From Shinella zoogloeoides (lineage in GTDB: Bacteria; Pseudomonadota; Alphaproteobacteria; Rhizobiales; Rhizobiaceae): a stretch of 64,000 nucleotides of DNA. The translations under genes and the position numbers were made by a program. Numbering within the stretch: the stretch's first letter is position 1; every line of letters starts with the position of its first letter. The notes under the pieces were generated by a model. It worked only from the letters and a program-made list of their open reading frames with translations. It was not told the DNA's origin and did no database searches. The stretch covers positions 509,501-573,500 of the forward strand of contig NZ_CP093528.1 of assembly GCF_022682305.1 (NCBI RefSeq), written 5' to 3'. Positions 54,691-64,000 of this stretch are shown one piece after another.

Positions 54691-55491
54691 ATGAAGGGTA
54701 CCCGCAAACCGCAGACACCGAAAACGGGCCGCAAGCCCGCGCCGCCCGCCGGCGGCAAGCGGGCGACGTTGGCGCGCGCGCTCTCCAAGCTCGGCTTCTG
54801 CTCGCGCACGCAGGCCGAGGCGCTGGTGCGCGAGGGGCGCGTGACGGTGGGCGGGCGCATCGTCACCGATACCGAGGCCTGGGTGGATATTTCCGCCGCG
54901 GCGATCGCGGTGGACGGCAAGCGCGTCGCGGCGCAGGAGCGTGTCTACCTGATGCTCAACAAGCCGCGCGGCCTCGTCACCACCCGGCACGACCCGGAGG
55001 GAAGGCCGACGGTCTTCGATTGCCTGAAGCATCTCGACCACGCCCATCTTTCCCCGGTCGGCCGCCTCGACAAGGCGAGCGAGGGGCTGCTGCTCTTCAC
55101 CAACGACACGGAATTCGCCCAGGCGCTGCTCGACCCCGAGACCCATGTCGCCAAGACCTATCACGTCCAGATGGATCACAAGGCCACCCCGGACATGCTC
55201 GACGCCATGGTGCGCGGCGTGGAGCACGATGGGGAGCTGTTGCGGGCGACGCAGGTGCGCGCCGTGCGCGAGGGCGACAGGAATTCCTGGGTGGAGGTGG
55301 TGCTGGACGAGGGTAGGAACCGGCAGATCCGGCGCATGCTGGAGGCGCAGGGCATCGCGTGCCTGCGCCTTGTGCGCGTCTCCATCGGCGATGTCGTGCT
55401 TGGCGATCTGGAGAAGGGCGCCGTGCGCGCCCTGACGGACGAGGAGGTCGCCGGCCTTCGCCGCCGCATCGCCGCGCGACGGGCCGGATAA
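54691..55491 (+). CDS. RsuA/RluB/E/F-family rRNA pseudouridine synthase
   Basis: 266 residues from ATG 54691 with AAGGA 11 bases before. An S4 RNA-binding domain (about 22-70; [29 protein letters not shown]) is followed by the catalytic domain with [18 protein letters not shown] (catalytic Asp) and [15 protein letters not shown]. It is an rRNA-modifying enzyme, and the exact uridine is unknown. Confidence 0.9.
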   Translation: MKGTRKPQTPKTGRKPAPPAGGKRATLARALSKLGFCSRTQAEALVREGRVTVGGRIVTDTEAWVDISAAAIAVDGKRVAAQERVYLMLNKPRGLVTTRHDPEGRPTVFDCLKHLDHAHLSPVGRLDKASEGLLLFTNDTEFAQALLDPETHVAKTYHVQMDHKATPDMLDAMVRGVEHDGELLRATQVRAVREGDRNSWVEVVLDEGRNRQIRRMLEAQGIACLRLVRVSIGDVVLGDLEKGAVRALTDEEVAGLRRRIAARRAG

Positions 55492-55603
55492 GTCGAGTTT
55501 TCCGGCAAACATTACGGAAATATAATGATCCCAAGGGCTTCTCCTCTGGGCCTTCCGGTGCCACATGTCGATGAAAGGGACATAGGAGGCATGGCCTCGA
55601 CAT

Positions 55604-56887
55604 ATGGGAATGCCGATGACCAAGACCGCACGACCGAAAACGGACGAGAAGGCCGCTGACGAAGGCGGCCGCACGAATGTCACCTTCATGCCGGGCGCGA
55701 ACCCGCCCGCGCGCCGCAAGCGCCGCTCGCGCGCCTGGGTCTGGCTGCCGGTCGTCGCCATCCTTGCGGGGGCCGGCTACTATGGCTGGCGCGCCTATGC
55801 GCCCGCCGAAACGACGACCGCGATCATCACCCAGTCCGTCACGCGCGGTGATATCGAGAACGCGGTGACGGCCGTCGGCACGCTCGAAGCTTTGAATTCC
55901 GTCGATGCCGGCGCACAGGTTTCCGGCCAGCTCAAGGCGCTGCACGTCGCCATCGGCGATACGGTGACGAAGGGCCAGCTTCTGGCCGAGATCGACCCGG
56001 CGACCATCGAGAACCGCATGGAGATCAACCGTGCCGAACTCGCCAATCTTCAGGCCCAGTTCGTCTCCAAGAAAGCCCAGCTCGATTTCAAGCAGGCCAA
56101 TATCACCCGCCAGCGCAATCTTGTGGCTGGTAACGCGGCGGCCAGGCAGGCCCTCGACCAGGCCGTGGCCGACCTTGCCGCGGCGGAGGCCGACGTCAAC
56201 GCCACCGAGGCACAGATCCGCAAGCAGCAGGCGACGCTGGCTGGCGACGAGGTCGACCTCGGCTATACCAAGATCTATGCGCCTATGGCCGGCACCGTCA
56301 CCGCCAATCCGGTGAAGGAAGGCCAGACGCTGAACGCCGTCCAGAGCGCGCCCACCATCGTCACCATCGCCGACCTTTCCACCATGACCGTGCGCGCCGA
56401 GGTTTCCGAGGCCGATGTCGGCCGCCTCAAGGTGGGCATGGAAGCCTATTTCACGCTGCTCGGCCAGCCGGGCAAGCGCTTTGCCGGCACGCTCCGCCAG
56501 ATCGAGCCGTCGCCGACCGTCGAGAACAATGTCGTGCTCTACAACGCGCTGTTCGATGTGCCCAACCCGGAGGGCGAGCTGATGATGTCGATGAGCGCGC
56601 AGGTCTTCTTCGTGCAGGCGGCGGCGCGCGACGTGCTGGTCGTGCCGGCCGGCGCGGTCTCGGCAAAGCGCGGCGAGGGCGGCAAGGCGGAGGTGACGGT
56701 GGTCACGGCCTCCGGCGCACAGGAGGTGCGGCAGGTCGAGACCGGCATCCGCAACCGGGTGAGCGTCGAGGTGAAGAGCGGCCTTGCCGAGGGCGACAAG
56801 GTCGTCGTCAGCGCGGGCGACGGCAAGGCCTCCGGCAGCGGCGGGCGCAATTCGGGACGCGGCATGCGCATGCCGCCGATGTTCTGA
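55604..56887 (+). CDS. macA: MacA-like periplasmic membrane-fusion protein
   Basis: 427 residues. Basic N-terminal cytoplasmic tail, one membrane helix ([21 protein letters not shown], about 45-65), a biotinyl-lipoyl-like split domain ([27 protein letters not shown]), a long helical hairpin and a beta-barrel region. It links the MacB ABC exporter to an outer-membrane TolC. The ATG at 55604 lies 14 bases after a strong AGGAGG (55584-55589). ATG 55610 and 55616 are also in frame. Confidence 0.91.
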   Translation: MGMPMTKTARPKTDEKAADEGGRTNVTFMPGANPPARRKRRSRAWVWLPVVAILAGAGYYGWRAYAPAETTTAIITQSVTRGDIENAVTAVGTLEALNSVDAGAQVSGQLKALHVAIGDTVTKGQLLAEIDPATIENRMEINRAELANLQAQFVSKKAQLDFKQANITRQRNLVAGNAAARQALDQAVADLAAAEADVNATEAQIRKQQATLAGDEVDLGYTKIYAPMAGTVTANPVKEGQTLNAVQSAPTIVTIADLSTMTVRAEVSEADVGRLKVGMEAYFTLLGQPGKRFAGTLRQIEPSPTVENNVVLYNALFDVPNPEGELMMSMSAQVFFVQAAARDVLVVPAGAVSAKRGEGGKAEVTVVTASGAQEVRQVETGIRNRVSVEVKSGLAEGDKVVVSAGDGKASGSGGRNSGRGMRMPPMF

Positions 56888-56897
56888 GGAGCCGGCC

Positions 56898-58841
56898 ATG
56901 ACCGCGCTCATCTCGCTCCGCGACGTCACGAAAACCTTCCACAACGGCGATTTCGCGGTGGAGGTCCTGCACGGCATCTCGCTCGATATCGAGGCGGGGG
57001 AGTTCGTGGCGATCATCGGCCAGTCCGGCTCGGGCAAGTCGACGCTGATGAACATCCTCGGCTGCCTCGACCAGCCGACCTCCGGCGACTATCTGATCGA
57101 CGGCGAACCGGTCGCCGGTTTCGAGAGCGACGAGCTTGCGGCGCTGCGCCGCCGCACCTTCGGCTTCGTCTTCCAGAGCTACAATCTCATTCCCACGGCC
57201 AGCGCCCGCGAGAATGTCGAGGTGCCGGCGATCTATGCGGGCCTTCCGGCGCGCGACCGGCAGGAGCGGGCGGAAGCGCTGCTCGGCTCGCTGAAGCTCG
57301 GCGACCGGCTCGACCATCGCCCGAACCAGCTTTCCGGCGGCCAGCAGCAGCGCGTCTCCATCGCCCGCGCCCTTATGAACGGCGGCCGCGTCATCCTGGC
57401 CGACGAGCCGACCGGCGCGCTCGACAGCCAGAGCGGCGAGGAGGTCATGGCGCTGCTTCGCCGCATGCACGGCGACGGCCACACGATCATCCTCATCACC
57501 CATTCGCGCGAGGTGGCGGAAGCCGCCGACCGGCTGATCGAGATCCGCGACGGCCGCATCGTCTCCGACCATGCCCGCAAGGCCCGTCCGTCCCTGGATG
57601 CCGCCGCCGGCCTGAAGAAGGCCGTCAAGGAAGGCTCGGCCGCCATCGCGGACGTGTCCGAGGCCGTCAAGATGGCCTTCCGCGCGCTGCACGCCAATCT
57701 CTTCCGCACGGTGCTGACGCTGCTCGGCATCGTCATCGGCGTCGGTTCGGTGGTGGCGATGCTCGCCATCGGAACGGGGGCGCAGAATTCCGTCCTCGAC
57801 CGGATTTCCGCGATGGGGTCGGACCTCCTGCTGGTGCGCCCCAGCATGGCGAGCTTCCGGGGCGGCAGCGGCAGTTTCCCGGTAACCCTCGTGCCATCGG
57901 ATGCGGATGCAATCCTCGACGTGCCGAATGTCGCCTTCGCTGTGCCGGAAATGACGAGTTCCGTCACCGTGCGCTACGGCAATATCGATTACCAGACGAC
58001 CGCCAACGGCACGGTGCCGGCCTTCCCGCGCGCGAAATCCTGGGGCATCGCCTCTGGCGAGTTCATCAACAAGGACGACATGGACACCTATGCGCCGGTC
58101 GTCGTGCTCGGCCAGACGGTGGCCAAGACGCTGTTTCCCGATGGCGGCAATCCGCTCGGCCAATATGTGCTGGTCAACAAGATTCCCTTCCAGGTCATCG
58201 GCGTGATGGCAGAGATGGGCGCGAGCGCCGGCGGCAACGACCAGGATGACGTGATGCTGGTGCCGCTTTCCACCGGCAGCATGCGGCTCTTCGGCCAGCG
58301 CAACGTGCGCACCATCACCGTGCAGGTCGAGGACGCCTCGGCCATCGACCTGACGCAGGACGCCATCCAGGCCCTGCTCGACGAGCGGCACAAGGCCGAG
58401 GACACGCAGATCACCAACATGTCCTCGGTGCGCGAGGCCTTCACCGAGACGTCGAACACGATGAAGCTGTTCCTCGGCTCGGTCGCCGCCATCTCGCTGC
58501 TCGTGGGCGGCATCGGGGTGATGAATATCATGCTGGTGAGCGTGCGCGAGCGCACCCGCGAGATCGGCGTGCGCATGGCGACCGGCGCAAGGCGGCGCGA
58601 TATCCTGTTGCAGTTCCTTATCGAGGCGCTCGTCGTGTCGGCGATCGGCGGGGCGATCGGCGTGGTGCTGGGCCTGTCCGTCGGCGCGCTCGCCCAGGCG
58701 TTCGGCATGCCGGTCAGCTTCACCGCCGGCCCCGTCGCGCTCGCCTTCGCCTGCTCGTTCCTGACCGGCCTCGTCTTCGGCTACCTGCCGGCGCGCAATG
58801 CATCGCACCTGCAACCGGCCGTGGCGCTCGGCGCGGATTGA
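56898..58841 (+). CDS. macB: MacB-like ABC exporter (ATPase-permease fusion)
   Basis: 647 residues from ATG 56898. The N-terminal ABC domain has [24 protein letters not shown] and [12 protein letters not shown] membrane helix, a large periplasmic MacB_PCD region and the FtsX-type permease helices ([39 protein letters not shown]) follow. It exports macrolides, peptides or lipoprotein-like substrates with MacA. 10 bp separate the two genes. Confidence 0.94.
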   Translation: MTALISLRDVTKTFHNGDFAVEVLHGISLDIEAGEFVAIIGQSGSGKSTLMNILGCLDQPTSGDYLIDGEPVAGFESDELAALRRRTFGFVFQSYNLIPTASARENVEVPAIYAGLPARDRQERAEALLGSLKLGDRLDHRPNQLSGGQQQRVSIARALMNGGRVILADEPTGALDSQSGEEVMALLRRMHGDGHTIILITHSREVAEAADRLIEIRDGRIVSDHARKARPSLDAAAGLKKAVKEGSAAIADVSEAVKMAFRALHANLFRTVLTLLGIVIGVGSVVAMLAIGTGAQNSVLDRISAMGSDLLLVRPSMASFRGGSGSFPVTLVPSDADAILDVPNVAFAVPEMTSSVTVRYGNIDYQTTANGTVPAFPRAKSWGIASGEFINKDDMDTYAPVVVLGQTVAKTLFPDGGNPLGQYVLVNKIPFQVIGVMAEMGASAGGNDQDDVMLVPLSTGSMRLFGQRNVRTITVQVEDASAIDLTQDAIQALLDERHKAEDTQITNMSSVREAFTETSNTMKLFLGSVAAISLLVGGIGVMNIMLVSVRERTREIGVRMATGARRRDILLQFLIEALVVSAIGGAIGVVLGLSVGALAQAFGMPVSFTAGPVALAFACSFLTGLVFGYLPARNASHLQPAVALGAD

Positions 58842-58913
58842 CGGATGCGGCTCAAATTCGGGTGGCCATATCTTGGGATTCCTATTTGCACCGGCGCGAA
58901 ATATGACTGGGGC

Positions 58914-59867
58914 ATGGATGATTCGGCGGTGATTCGTTTTTTCCGCCGCGGCGGCCCGGTGCTCCGTAGGGCATCGCTGCTGACGGCGATCGCGGCGACG
59001 GCGCTTGCCGGCTGCGCTGCGCGTCCCGGCGTCGGCGTCGCCACCCTGTCGACCACCGTTCCGGCTTCGAGCGCGCTCGTGCTGCCCGCGCCCGGCGGAC
59101 AGTCGATCGTCAGCGTGATCCAGCGGCAATACACCAATGCGATAGAGCAGCAGATCGCGCTCTCGACCTCGGCGGCCACCCCCGGGCAGAATTTCATCAG
59201 CATACAGGCCTTCGGCCCGGCCGAGACGGTCGCCATGCCGGCCGGTGCGCTGGCCTTCCGGCCGGTGCAGCACCGGGTGATCCGCTCGGAGATCCGTACC
59301 CATTTCCCTGGCCGGACGCTTGCGATCTCCAGCAATTTCGTGCGCAACACCTACGGCCCCTTTGGCTATGCTTACGGGCGCGGCGCGGGCGACGACGGCT
59401 GCCTCTACGGCTGGCAGCAGATCCGCTCCGACGTGGCCGATCGCGACAGGATGCGCGATCTCGGCATGCTGCAGATCCGCCTGCGCGTCTGCCAGGTGGG
59501 CGCGTCCGAGGCCGAGCTTGTCGAGCTGATGTACGGCTACACCATCGTCGGCGGCTTCTCCGGCGAGACCTGGAACCCCTATGGCGCGCCGGCCCCCGTG
59601 GACGGCCAGATCGGCGGCGGCGAGCCGCTGCGGGTGCCGGTGGAGGCACGCAGGGTTCCGGCCGTCGTGCCGGCGGAAAAGGCGCGGACGGTTCCGGTGG
59701 CCCGCCGCGCGCCGGAAAAGAAGGTTGTTCCCGCGGTGGAGGCGACCGGCGATGTGGTTGTCGTACCTTCGCCGACGGGCGGTTCGGCGGCCTCCGAAGG
59801 GGAGGCGGTCGTCGTGCCGTCGCCCGTCTGCGTGACGTCCCCTTCCGGCTCCGCGACGTGCGATTGA
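58914..59867 (+). CDS. bcsN: Cellulose biosynthesis protein BcsN
   Basis: 317 residues from ATG 58914 with a lipoprotein signal ending LAGC (Cys34). The middle FNTYGPFGYAYGRGAGDDGCLYGWQQI-type segment is the BcsN hallmark (NTYGPFGYAYG...CLYGWQ). The C-terminal third is Val/Pro-rich and disordered. BcsN is restricted to rhizobia and relatives, where it heads the cellulose operon. It probably acts in the periplasm or outer membrane. The upstream frame from 58845 adds no conserved residues. Confidence 0.9.
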   Translation: MDDSAVIRFFRRGGPVLRRASLLTAIAATALAGCAARPGVGVATLSTTVPASSALVLPAPGGQSIVSVIQRQYTNAIEQQIALSTSAATPGQNFISIQAFGPAETVAMPAGALAFRPVQHRVIRSEIRTHFPGRTLAISSNFVRNTYGPFGYAYGRGAGDDGCLYGWQQIRSDVADRDRMRDLGMLQIRLRVCQVGASEAELVELMYGYTIVGGFSGETWNPYGAPAPVDGQIGGGEPLRVPVEARRVPAVVPAEKARTVPVARRAPEKKVVPAVEATGDVVVVPSPTGGSAASEGEAVVVPSPVCVTSPSGSATCD

Positions 59868-59951
59868 GCGGTCGGCAAGAGACCTAATTTTTCCTTAAGG
59901 GTAGGCGCGTAATGTCGGTGTCCAACGCGCTATGACGGCGAAGGACGGCGT

Positions 59952-62120
59952 ATGAAACATACCGGCACGATCATTCTGTGGGCCTTCGTGTCTGCCCTCG
60001 TGATCCTCGTGATCACCCTGCCCATCAATCTCCAGACGCAGCTTATCGCCAGTATCGCGGTGGTGACCTTCATGGCGGTGATCAAGGTGCTGCGCGCGGA
60101 GGGCATCTGGCGCCTCATCGCGCTCGCCTTCGGCACGGCGGTCGTGCTGCGCTATGTCTACTGGCGCTCGACGAGCACGCTGCCACCGCTGAACCAGCTC
60201 GAGAACTTCATTCCGGGCTTCCTGCTCTACCTTGCCGAAATGTACAGCGTGATGATGCTGGCGCTCAGCCTCTTTGTCGTCGCCATGCCTTTGCCGCCGC
60301 GCAAGAGCCGCGCCGCGCCGGAGGGCAGGCTGCCCTCCGTGGACGTCTTCGTCCCGACCTATAACGAGGACACGGCGCTTCTCGCCAACACGCTCGCCGC
60401 CGCCAAGGCCATGGATTATCCGGCCGACCGCTTCACCGTCTGGCTGCTCGACGACGGCGGCACGGAGCAGAAGCGCAACGCGGCGGCCGTGATCGAGGCC
60501 CAGACCGCCGAGGCGCGGCACCGTGAATTGCAGGCGCTCTGCCGCGATCTCGGCGTCAACTACCTCACCCGCGCCCGCAACGAGCACGCCAAGGCCGGCA
60601 ACCTCAACAACGGCATGCAGCACTCGACCGGCGACCTCATCGCCGTCTTCGACGCGGACCATGCGCCGGCGCGCGATTTCCTGCGCGAGACCGTCGGCTA
60701 TTTCTCCGACGACCCGAAGCTCTTCCTCGTCCAGACGCCGCACTTCTTCCTCAACCCCGACCCGCTGGAGCGCAACCTGCGCACCTTCGAGACGATGCCG
60801 AGCGAGAACGAAATGTTCTACGGCATCATCCAGCGCGGCCTCGACAAGTGGAACGCCGCCTTCTTCTGCGGCTCGGCGGCCGTGCTGCGCCGCGCCGCGC
60901 TCAACGAGGCGGGCGGCTTCAGCGGCCTGTCGATCACCGAAGACTGCGAGACGGCGCTGGCGCTGCATTCGCGCGGCTGGAACAGCGTCTATGTCGACAA
61001 GCCGCTGATCGCCGGCCTGCAGCCCGCCACCTTCGCCAGCTTCATCGGCCAGCGCAGCCGCTGGGCGCAGGGCATGATGCAGATCCTGCGCTTCCGCTTC
61101 CCGCTCCTCAAACGCGGCCTCTCCCTGCCGCAGCGCCTCTGCTACATGTCGTCCACGCTGTTCTGGCTGTTCCCGTTCCCGCGCACGATCTTCCTCTTCG
61201 CGCCGCTCTTCTACCTCTTCTTCGACCTCGAAATCTTCACCGCCTCGGGCGGCGAGTTCCTCGGCTACACGCTCGCCTACATGCTGGTGAACCTGATGAT
61301 GCAGAACTATCTCTACGGCTCGTTCCGCTGGCCGTGGATTTCCGAACTGTACGAATATGTGCAGAGCGTGCATCTGCTGCCGGCCGTCATCTCGGTCATG
61401 CTCAACCCGACCAAGCCGACCTTCAAGGTCACGGCAAAGGACGAATCGATCACGGTCGCGCGGCTTTCCGAAATCAGCCGACCGTTCTTCGTCATCTTCG
61501 CCGTGCTCTTCGCCGCCCTGCTGATGAGCATCTACCGCTTCTACGCCGAGCCGTACAAGGCGGATGTCACCTTCGTCGTCGGCGGCTGGAACCTGCTCAA
61601 CCTCATCATCGCCGGCTGCGCCCTCGGCGTCGTCTCCGAGCGCAGCGAACGGGCGGCGAGCCGCCGCGTCACGGTCAAGCGCCGTTGCACCTTCATCGCA
61701 GAGGGGCGGGAATATCCCGCCACGCTGGAGAACGTGTCGGCCAATGGTGCGCGCGTGCAGGTCTTCGGCCTGGAAGGAAGCCTTTCGGAAAGCACGCCGG
61801 GAGAGCTGCGCTTCATGCCCTATGGCTCCGAGCACGAGGAAGTCCTGCCGGTCGAGGTCCGCAACACCGAACATCTCGGCAGCGTCGTCGCGGTCGGCTG
61901 CCGTTTCATGCCCGAGGTGGCGCGCCATCACGCGCTCGTCGCCGATCTCATCTTCGCCAATTCCAACCAGTGGAGCGATTTCCAGGTCTCGCGGCGCTAC
62001 AATCCCGGCCTCCTGCGCGGAACGCTGTGGTTCCTCGGTGTCGCCGTGCACCAGACGGGCCGCGGACTGCTCTATTTCCTGCGCAGCCTCGGCGGAAACA
62101 GGAAGGAGACCGCATCGTGA
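59952..62120 (+). CDS. bcsA: Cellulose synthase catalytic subunit (UDP-forming)
   Basis: 722-residue inner-membrane GT2 enzyme. Catalytic elements: LLDDGG, FDADHAP, ITEDCETA and QRSRWAQG (the QxxRW motif). Membrane helices at the N-terminus and after the catalytic domain. A C-terminal PilZ domain (about 570-660) has SRRVTVKRR and NVSANGARV, which bind cyclic di-GMP. Cellulose synthesis is therefore c-di-GMP-activated. The stop overlaps bcsB (GTGA). Confidence 0.97.
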   Translation: MKHTGTIILWAFVSALVILVITLPINLQTQLIASIAVVTFMAVIKVLRAEGIWRLIALAFGTAVVLRYVYWRSTSTLPPLNQLENFIPGFLLYLAEMYSVMMLALSLFVVAMPLPPRKSRAAPEGRLPSVDVFVPTYNEDTALLANTLAAAKAMDYPADRFTVWLLDDGGTEQKRNAAAVIEAQTAEARHRELQALCRDLGVNYLTRARNEHAKAGNLNNGMQHSTGDLIAVFDADHAPARDFLRETVGYFSDDPKLFLVQTPHFFLNPDPLERNLRTFETMPSENEMFYGIIQRGLDKWNAAFFCGSAAVLRRAALNEAGGFSGLSITEDCETALALHSRGWNSVYVDKPLIAGLQPATFASFIGQRSRWAQGMMQILRFRFPLLKRGLSLPQRLCYMSSTLFWLFPFPRTIFLFAPLFYLFFDLEIFTASGGEFLGYTLAYMLVNLMMQNYLYGSFRWPWISELYEYVQSVHLLPAVISVMLNPTKPTFKVTAKDESITVARLSEISRPFFVIFAVLFAALLMSIYRFYAEPYKADVTFVVGGWNLLNLIIAGCALGVVSERSERAASRRVTVKRRCTFIAEGREYPATLENVSANGARVQVFGLEGSLSESTPGELRFMPYGSEHEEVLPVEVRNTEHLGSVVAVGCRFMPEVARHHALVADLIFANSNQWSDFQVSRRYNPGLLRGTLWFLGVAVHQTGRGLLYFLRSLGGNRKETAS

Positions 62121-64000
62121 GGCTCCTTTCCAAAAAAGCCGCGATCCTCGGCCTCTCTCTTGTCCTGTCCGCATCGAGCGCCCTGGCGCAGGCCGTGCCC
62201 TTCGACATGTCCGGCGAGCGCGGCCCGGCCGTCGAGACGAAGCCGGCGGAAGGCGACGGCAAGCCCGCGACGGTCGAGACCCGGCAGCCGGACCGGAAGG
62301 CGGCGACGCCCGATCCGGCGGCGCGGCGCTATATCGTCCCGGCGTCCTCCCTCCTGCTCGAGGGCGAGATCGACAGCCGGTCCTTCCCGATCTTCCTCAC
62401 CAAGCAGCAGGCGGGCAGCATCGCCTCGATCAGCCTCGGCTATTCCAACGCCGTCGTGGTCGCGCCGGAATCCTCCCGCCTCACCGTCATCGTCAACGAC
62501 GTGAAGGTGGGAGACGTACCCGTACAGTCGGCGGAGGGCGTCAAGGACATGCGCTTCGACCTGCCGGCCGGCCTGCTCAGGCCCGGCGGAAACCGCGTGA
62601 CCTTCCAGGTCGCCCAGCGCCACCGCACCGATTGCACCATCCGCTCGACCTACGACCTGTGGACCGCCATCGACCCCGCGCGCACCTTTCTGACGATCCC
62701 GGCCGAGGCCGATGGGCGGCTTGCGACGGTCGACGACATTCCGGCCATCGGCCTCGGGCCGACCGGCCAGACGACCTTCACCATGGTCGTGCCGGAAATG
62801 GGCCAGCCGGCTGCCACCAATGCCCTCATGCGGTTGAGCCAGGGCCTTGCGCTGATGGCGAAGATGCCGAACCAGATATTCGACGTGGTCGATTCCCTGC
62901 CAGCGAAGACAGGGCCGGGCGAGCTGGCGGTGCTGGTCGGCACGGCGGGTGACCTCGCGCCGCTGCTGCCGTCCCTGCCGGCGTCGGCGCACAGTTCGGC
63001 GGTGGCCGCCTTCGCCGATGCGCCGGCCGGCGATCACAAGGTCTTCGTGGTCAGCGGGCCGGACTGGCGTTCCGTCGAGGAGGCGGTCGAGGGGCTTGTC
63101 GCGCCGGTCGACCGGCCGCCCGGCATCACCCGCGAGGCGCTCAGCGTGCGCCAGCGCAATGCGGCGGACACGCCGCTGGTGACGGGTGCGACCTCATTGA
63201 CCTTCGCCTCGCTCGGCGTGCGCACCGGCGAGTTCAGCGGCCGGCGCTTCCGCACCGGCTTCGACATCGGCATCCCCTCGGACTTCTATGCCGACGCCTA
63301 TGGCGAGGCGACGCTGCTGCTGGACGCGGCCTATTCGCCCGAGGTGCTGCCGGGTAGCCATATCGATATCTACGTCAACGGAAATATCGCCTCCACCGTG
63401 CCGGTCACCAGCCGGAACGGCGGCATCTTCCGCCATCTGCCGATCCGCGTGACCATGCGGCATTTCCGCCCTGGCCCGAACCGCATCGATATCGAGGCGG
63501 TGCTCCTGACGCAGGCGGACAAGATCTGCGCTCCCGGAGCCAGCGCCTCGCACGAGCCGCGCTTCGCCCTCTTCGATTCTTCCGAGCTACGCGTGCCGCG
63601 CTTTGCCCGCATGGCGCAGCTCCCGAATCTGGATGCCCTGTCCGGCACCGGTTTCCCCTATAACGGCCAGACCGAGCCGGCGGCGCTCTATCTCGACCGG
63701 CTGGATGCCGACACGCTCTCGGCGAGCGCCACCTTCCTCGGCAAGACGGCGGTGGCGAGCGGCCGCGTCCTTCAGCTCCGGCCGGAGGCCTCGGCGCTGG
63801 CGATCGGCGAGCGCAACGCCGTCCTCGTCGGCACGATCTCGCAATTGCCGCCGCTGGTGCTCGAACAGACGCATATCGCCGTCGAAAGTGCCTCTTCCTG
63901 GGGCGCGACGGCCGGTGACGTGCAGGGCGGCGCAACGGAGGAGGCTTTCGGCGAATGGCAGTCGCGCGTCAGGGGCGGCTCCTGGCGTGGGCAGATTTCC
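62117..64000 (+). CDS. bcsB: Cellulose synthase periplasmic subunit BcsB, 3'-truncated by window end
   Basis: 628 codons visible, still open at 64000. GTG start at 62117 overlaps the bcsA stop. A cleavable signal peptide (LGLSLVLSASSALAQA) is followed by the BcsB carbohydrate-binding and ferredoxin-like domains (ISLGYSNAVVVAPESSRLTVIVNDVKVGDVP, DIYVNGNIAS). The protein forms the periplasmic channel with BcsA. The C-terminal membrane anchor lies outside the window. Confidence 0.95.
   Translation, partial: MRLLSKKAAILGLSLVLSASSALAQAVPFDMSGERGPAVETKPAEGDGKPATVETRQPDRKAATPDPAARRYIVPASSLLLEGEIDSRSFPIFLTKQQAGSIASISLGYSNAVVVAPESSRLTVIVNDVKVGDVPVQSAEGVKDMRFDLPAGLLRPGGNRVTFQVAQRHRTDCTIRSTYDLWTAIDPARTFLTIPAEADGRLATVDDIPAIGLGPTGQTTFTMVVPEMGQPAATNALMRLSQGLALMAKMPNQIFDVVDSLPAKTGPGELAVLVGTAGDLAPLLPSLPASAHSSAVAAFADAPAGDHKVFVVSGPDWRSVEEAVEGLVAPVDRPPGITREALSVRQRNAADTPLVTGATSLTFASLGVRTGEFSGRRFRTGFDIGIPSDFYADAYGEATLLLDAAYSPEVLPGSHIDIYVNGNIASTVPVTSRNGGIFRHLPIRVTMRHFRPGPNRIDIEAVLLTQADKICAPGASASHEPRFALFDSSELRVPRFARMAQLPNLDALSGTGFPYNGQTEPAALYLDRLDADTLSASATFLGKTAVASGRVLQLRPEASALAIGERNAVLVGTISQLPPLVLEQTHIAVESASSWGATAGDVQGGATEEAFGEWQSRVRGGSWRGQIS

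Noticed and set aside
56808..59303. 831-codon open frame antisense to macB and bcsN, and similar long antisense frames over bcsA, xfp, glgP and the kinase/ATPase genes
   Set aside because: These are shadows caused by high GC at third codon positions. They have no domains, are rich in Arg/Asp/His repeats, and the sense strand encodes well-known proteins.

Overview
The window looks like chromosome (or chromid) of an alphaproteobacterium of the Rhizobiaceae (Rhizobium/Agrobacterium/Shinella type). It is GC-rich, it carries a bcsN-bcsA-bcsB cellulose operon whose BcsN is typical of rhizobia, a blh/pmpA/pmpB/TauE sulfide-detoxification operon and a DUF2934 gene, and most genes are tightly packed with ATGA start/stop overlaps. 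The species call is inference from gene content.

Layout. (1) 1-4.3 kb: end of an RND efflux operon followed by a DUF900 lipoprotein hydrolase. (2) 4.5-12.5 kb: an energy/stress block with phosphoketolase, a tandem universal stress protein, a DUF1269 membrane protein, a DUF2934 protein and a glycogen phosphorylase preceded by a perfect FNR/FixK-type box. (3) 12.7-17.3 kb: a sulfide/persulfide operon (blh-pmpA-pmpB-TSUP-AhpD-like) converging on an ArsR regulator/peroxiredoxin pair. The two promoter regions share a TGTAATT-type operator motif. (4) about 17.9-47.6 kb: a mobile and defence island. It opens with a 3' fragment of tRNA-Gly(GCC) and a 51-bp periodic repeat. It then carries an IS630, two serine recombinases, hypothetical genes, a cargo module (DUF3102-like protein, PD-(D/E)XK-like protein, small protein, and an FtsH-like protease split into AAA and M41 proteins), and a DISARM-like defence module (902-aa protein, 279-aa protein, NERD-helicase, DrmB, DrmA). 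One IS66 sits inside the defence module between genes. A second IS66, itself carrying a nested IS3 element, interrupts drmA. (5) 47.6-64 kb: backbone genes. A sugar ABC operon lost the 5' half of its binding-protein gene at the island junction. It is followed by a degenerate histidine-phosphatase gene, prmB, an rsuA-type pseudouridine synthase, macAB and bcsN-bcsA-bcsB (bcsB runs off the end).

How the parts work together. The sulfide operon should oxidise persulfide (Blh), move sulfur species (PmpA/B, TSUP) and be repressed by the nearby ArsR protein. The xfp/usp/glgP block suggests carbon flow to acetyl-phosphate during low oxygen or stress. The defence module resembles DISARM in its DrmA-DrmB core, but lacks a visible DrmC or methyltransferase here and has three other partners in the same orientation. 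It is probably inactive in this strain because drmA is interrupted by an IS66 and also lacks its 5' end. The insertion sites are exact enough (8-bp and 4-bp target duplications) that the pre-insertion reading frame can be rebuilt.
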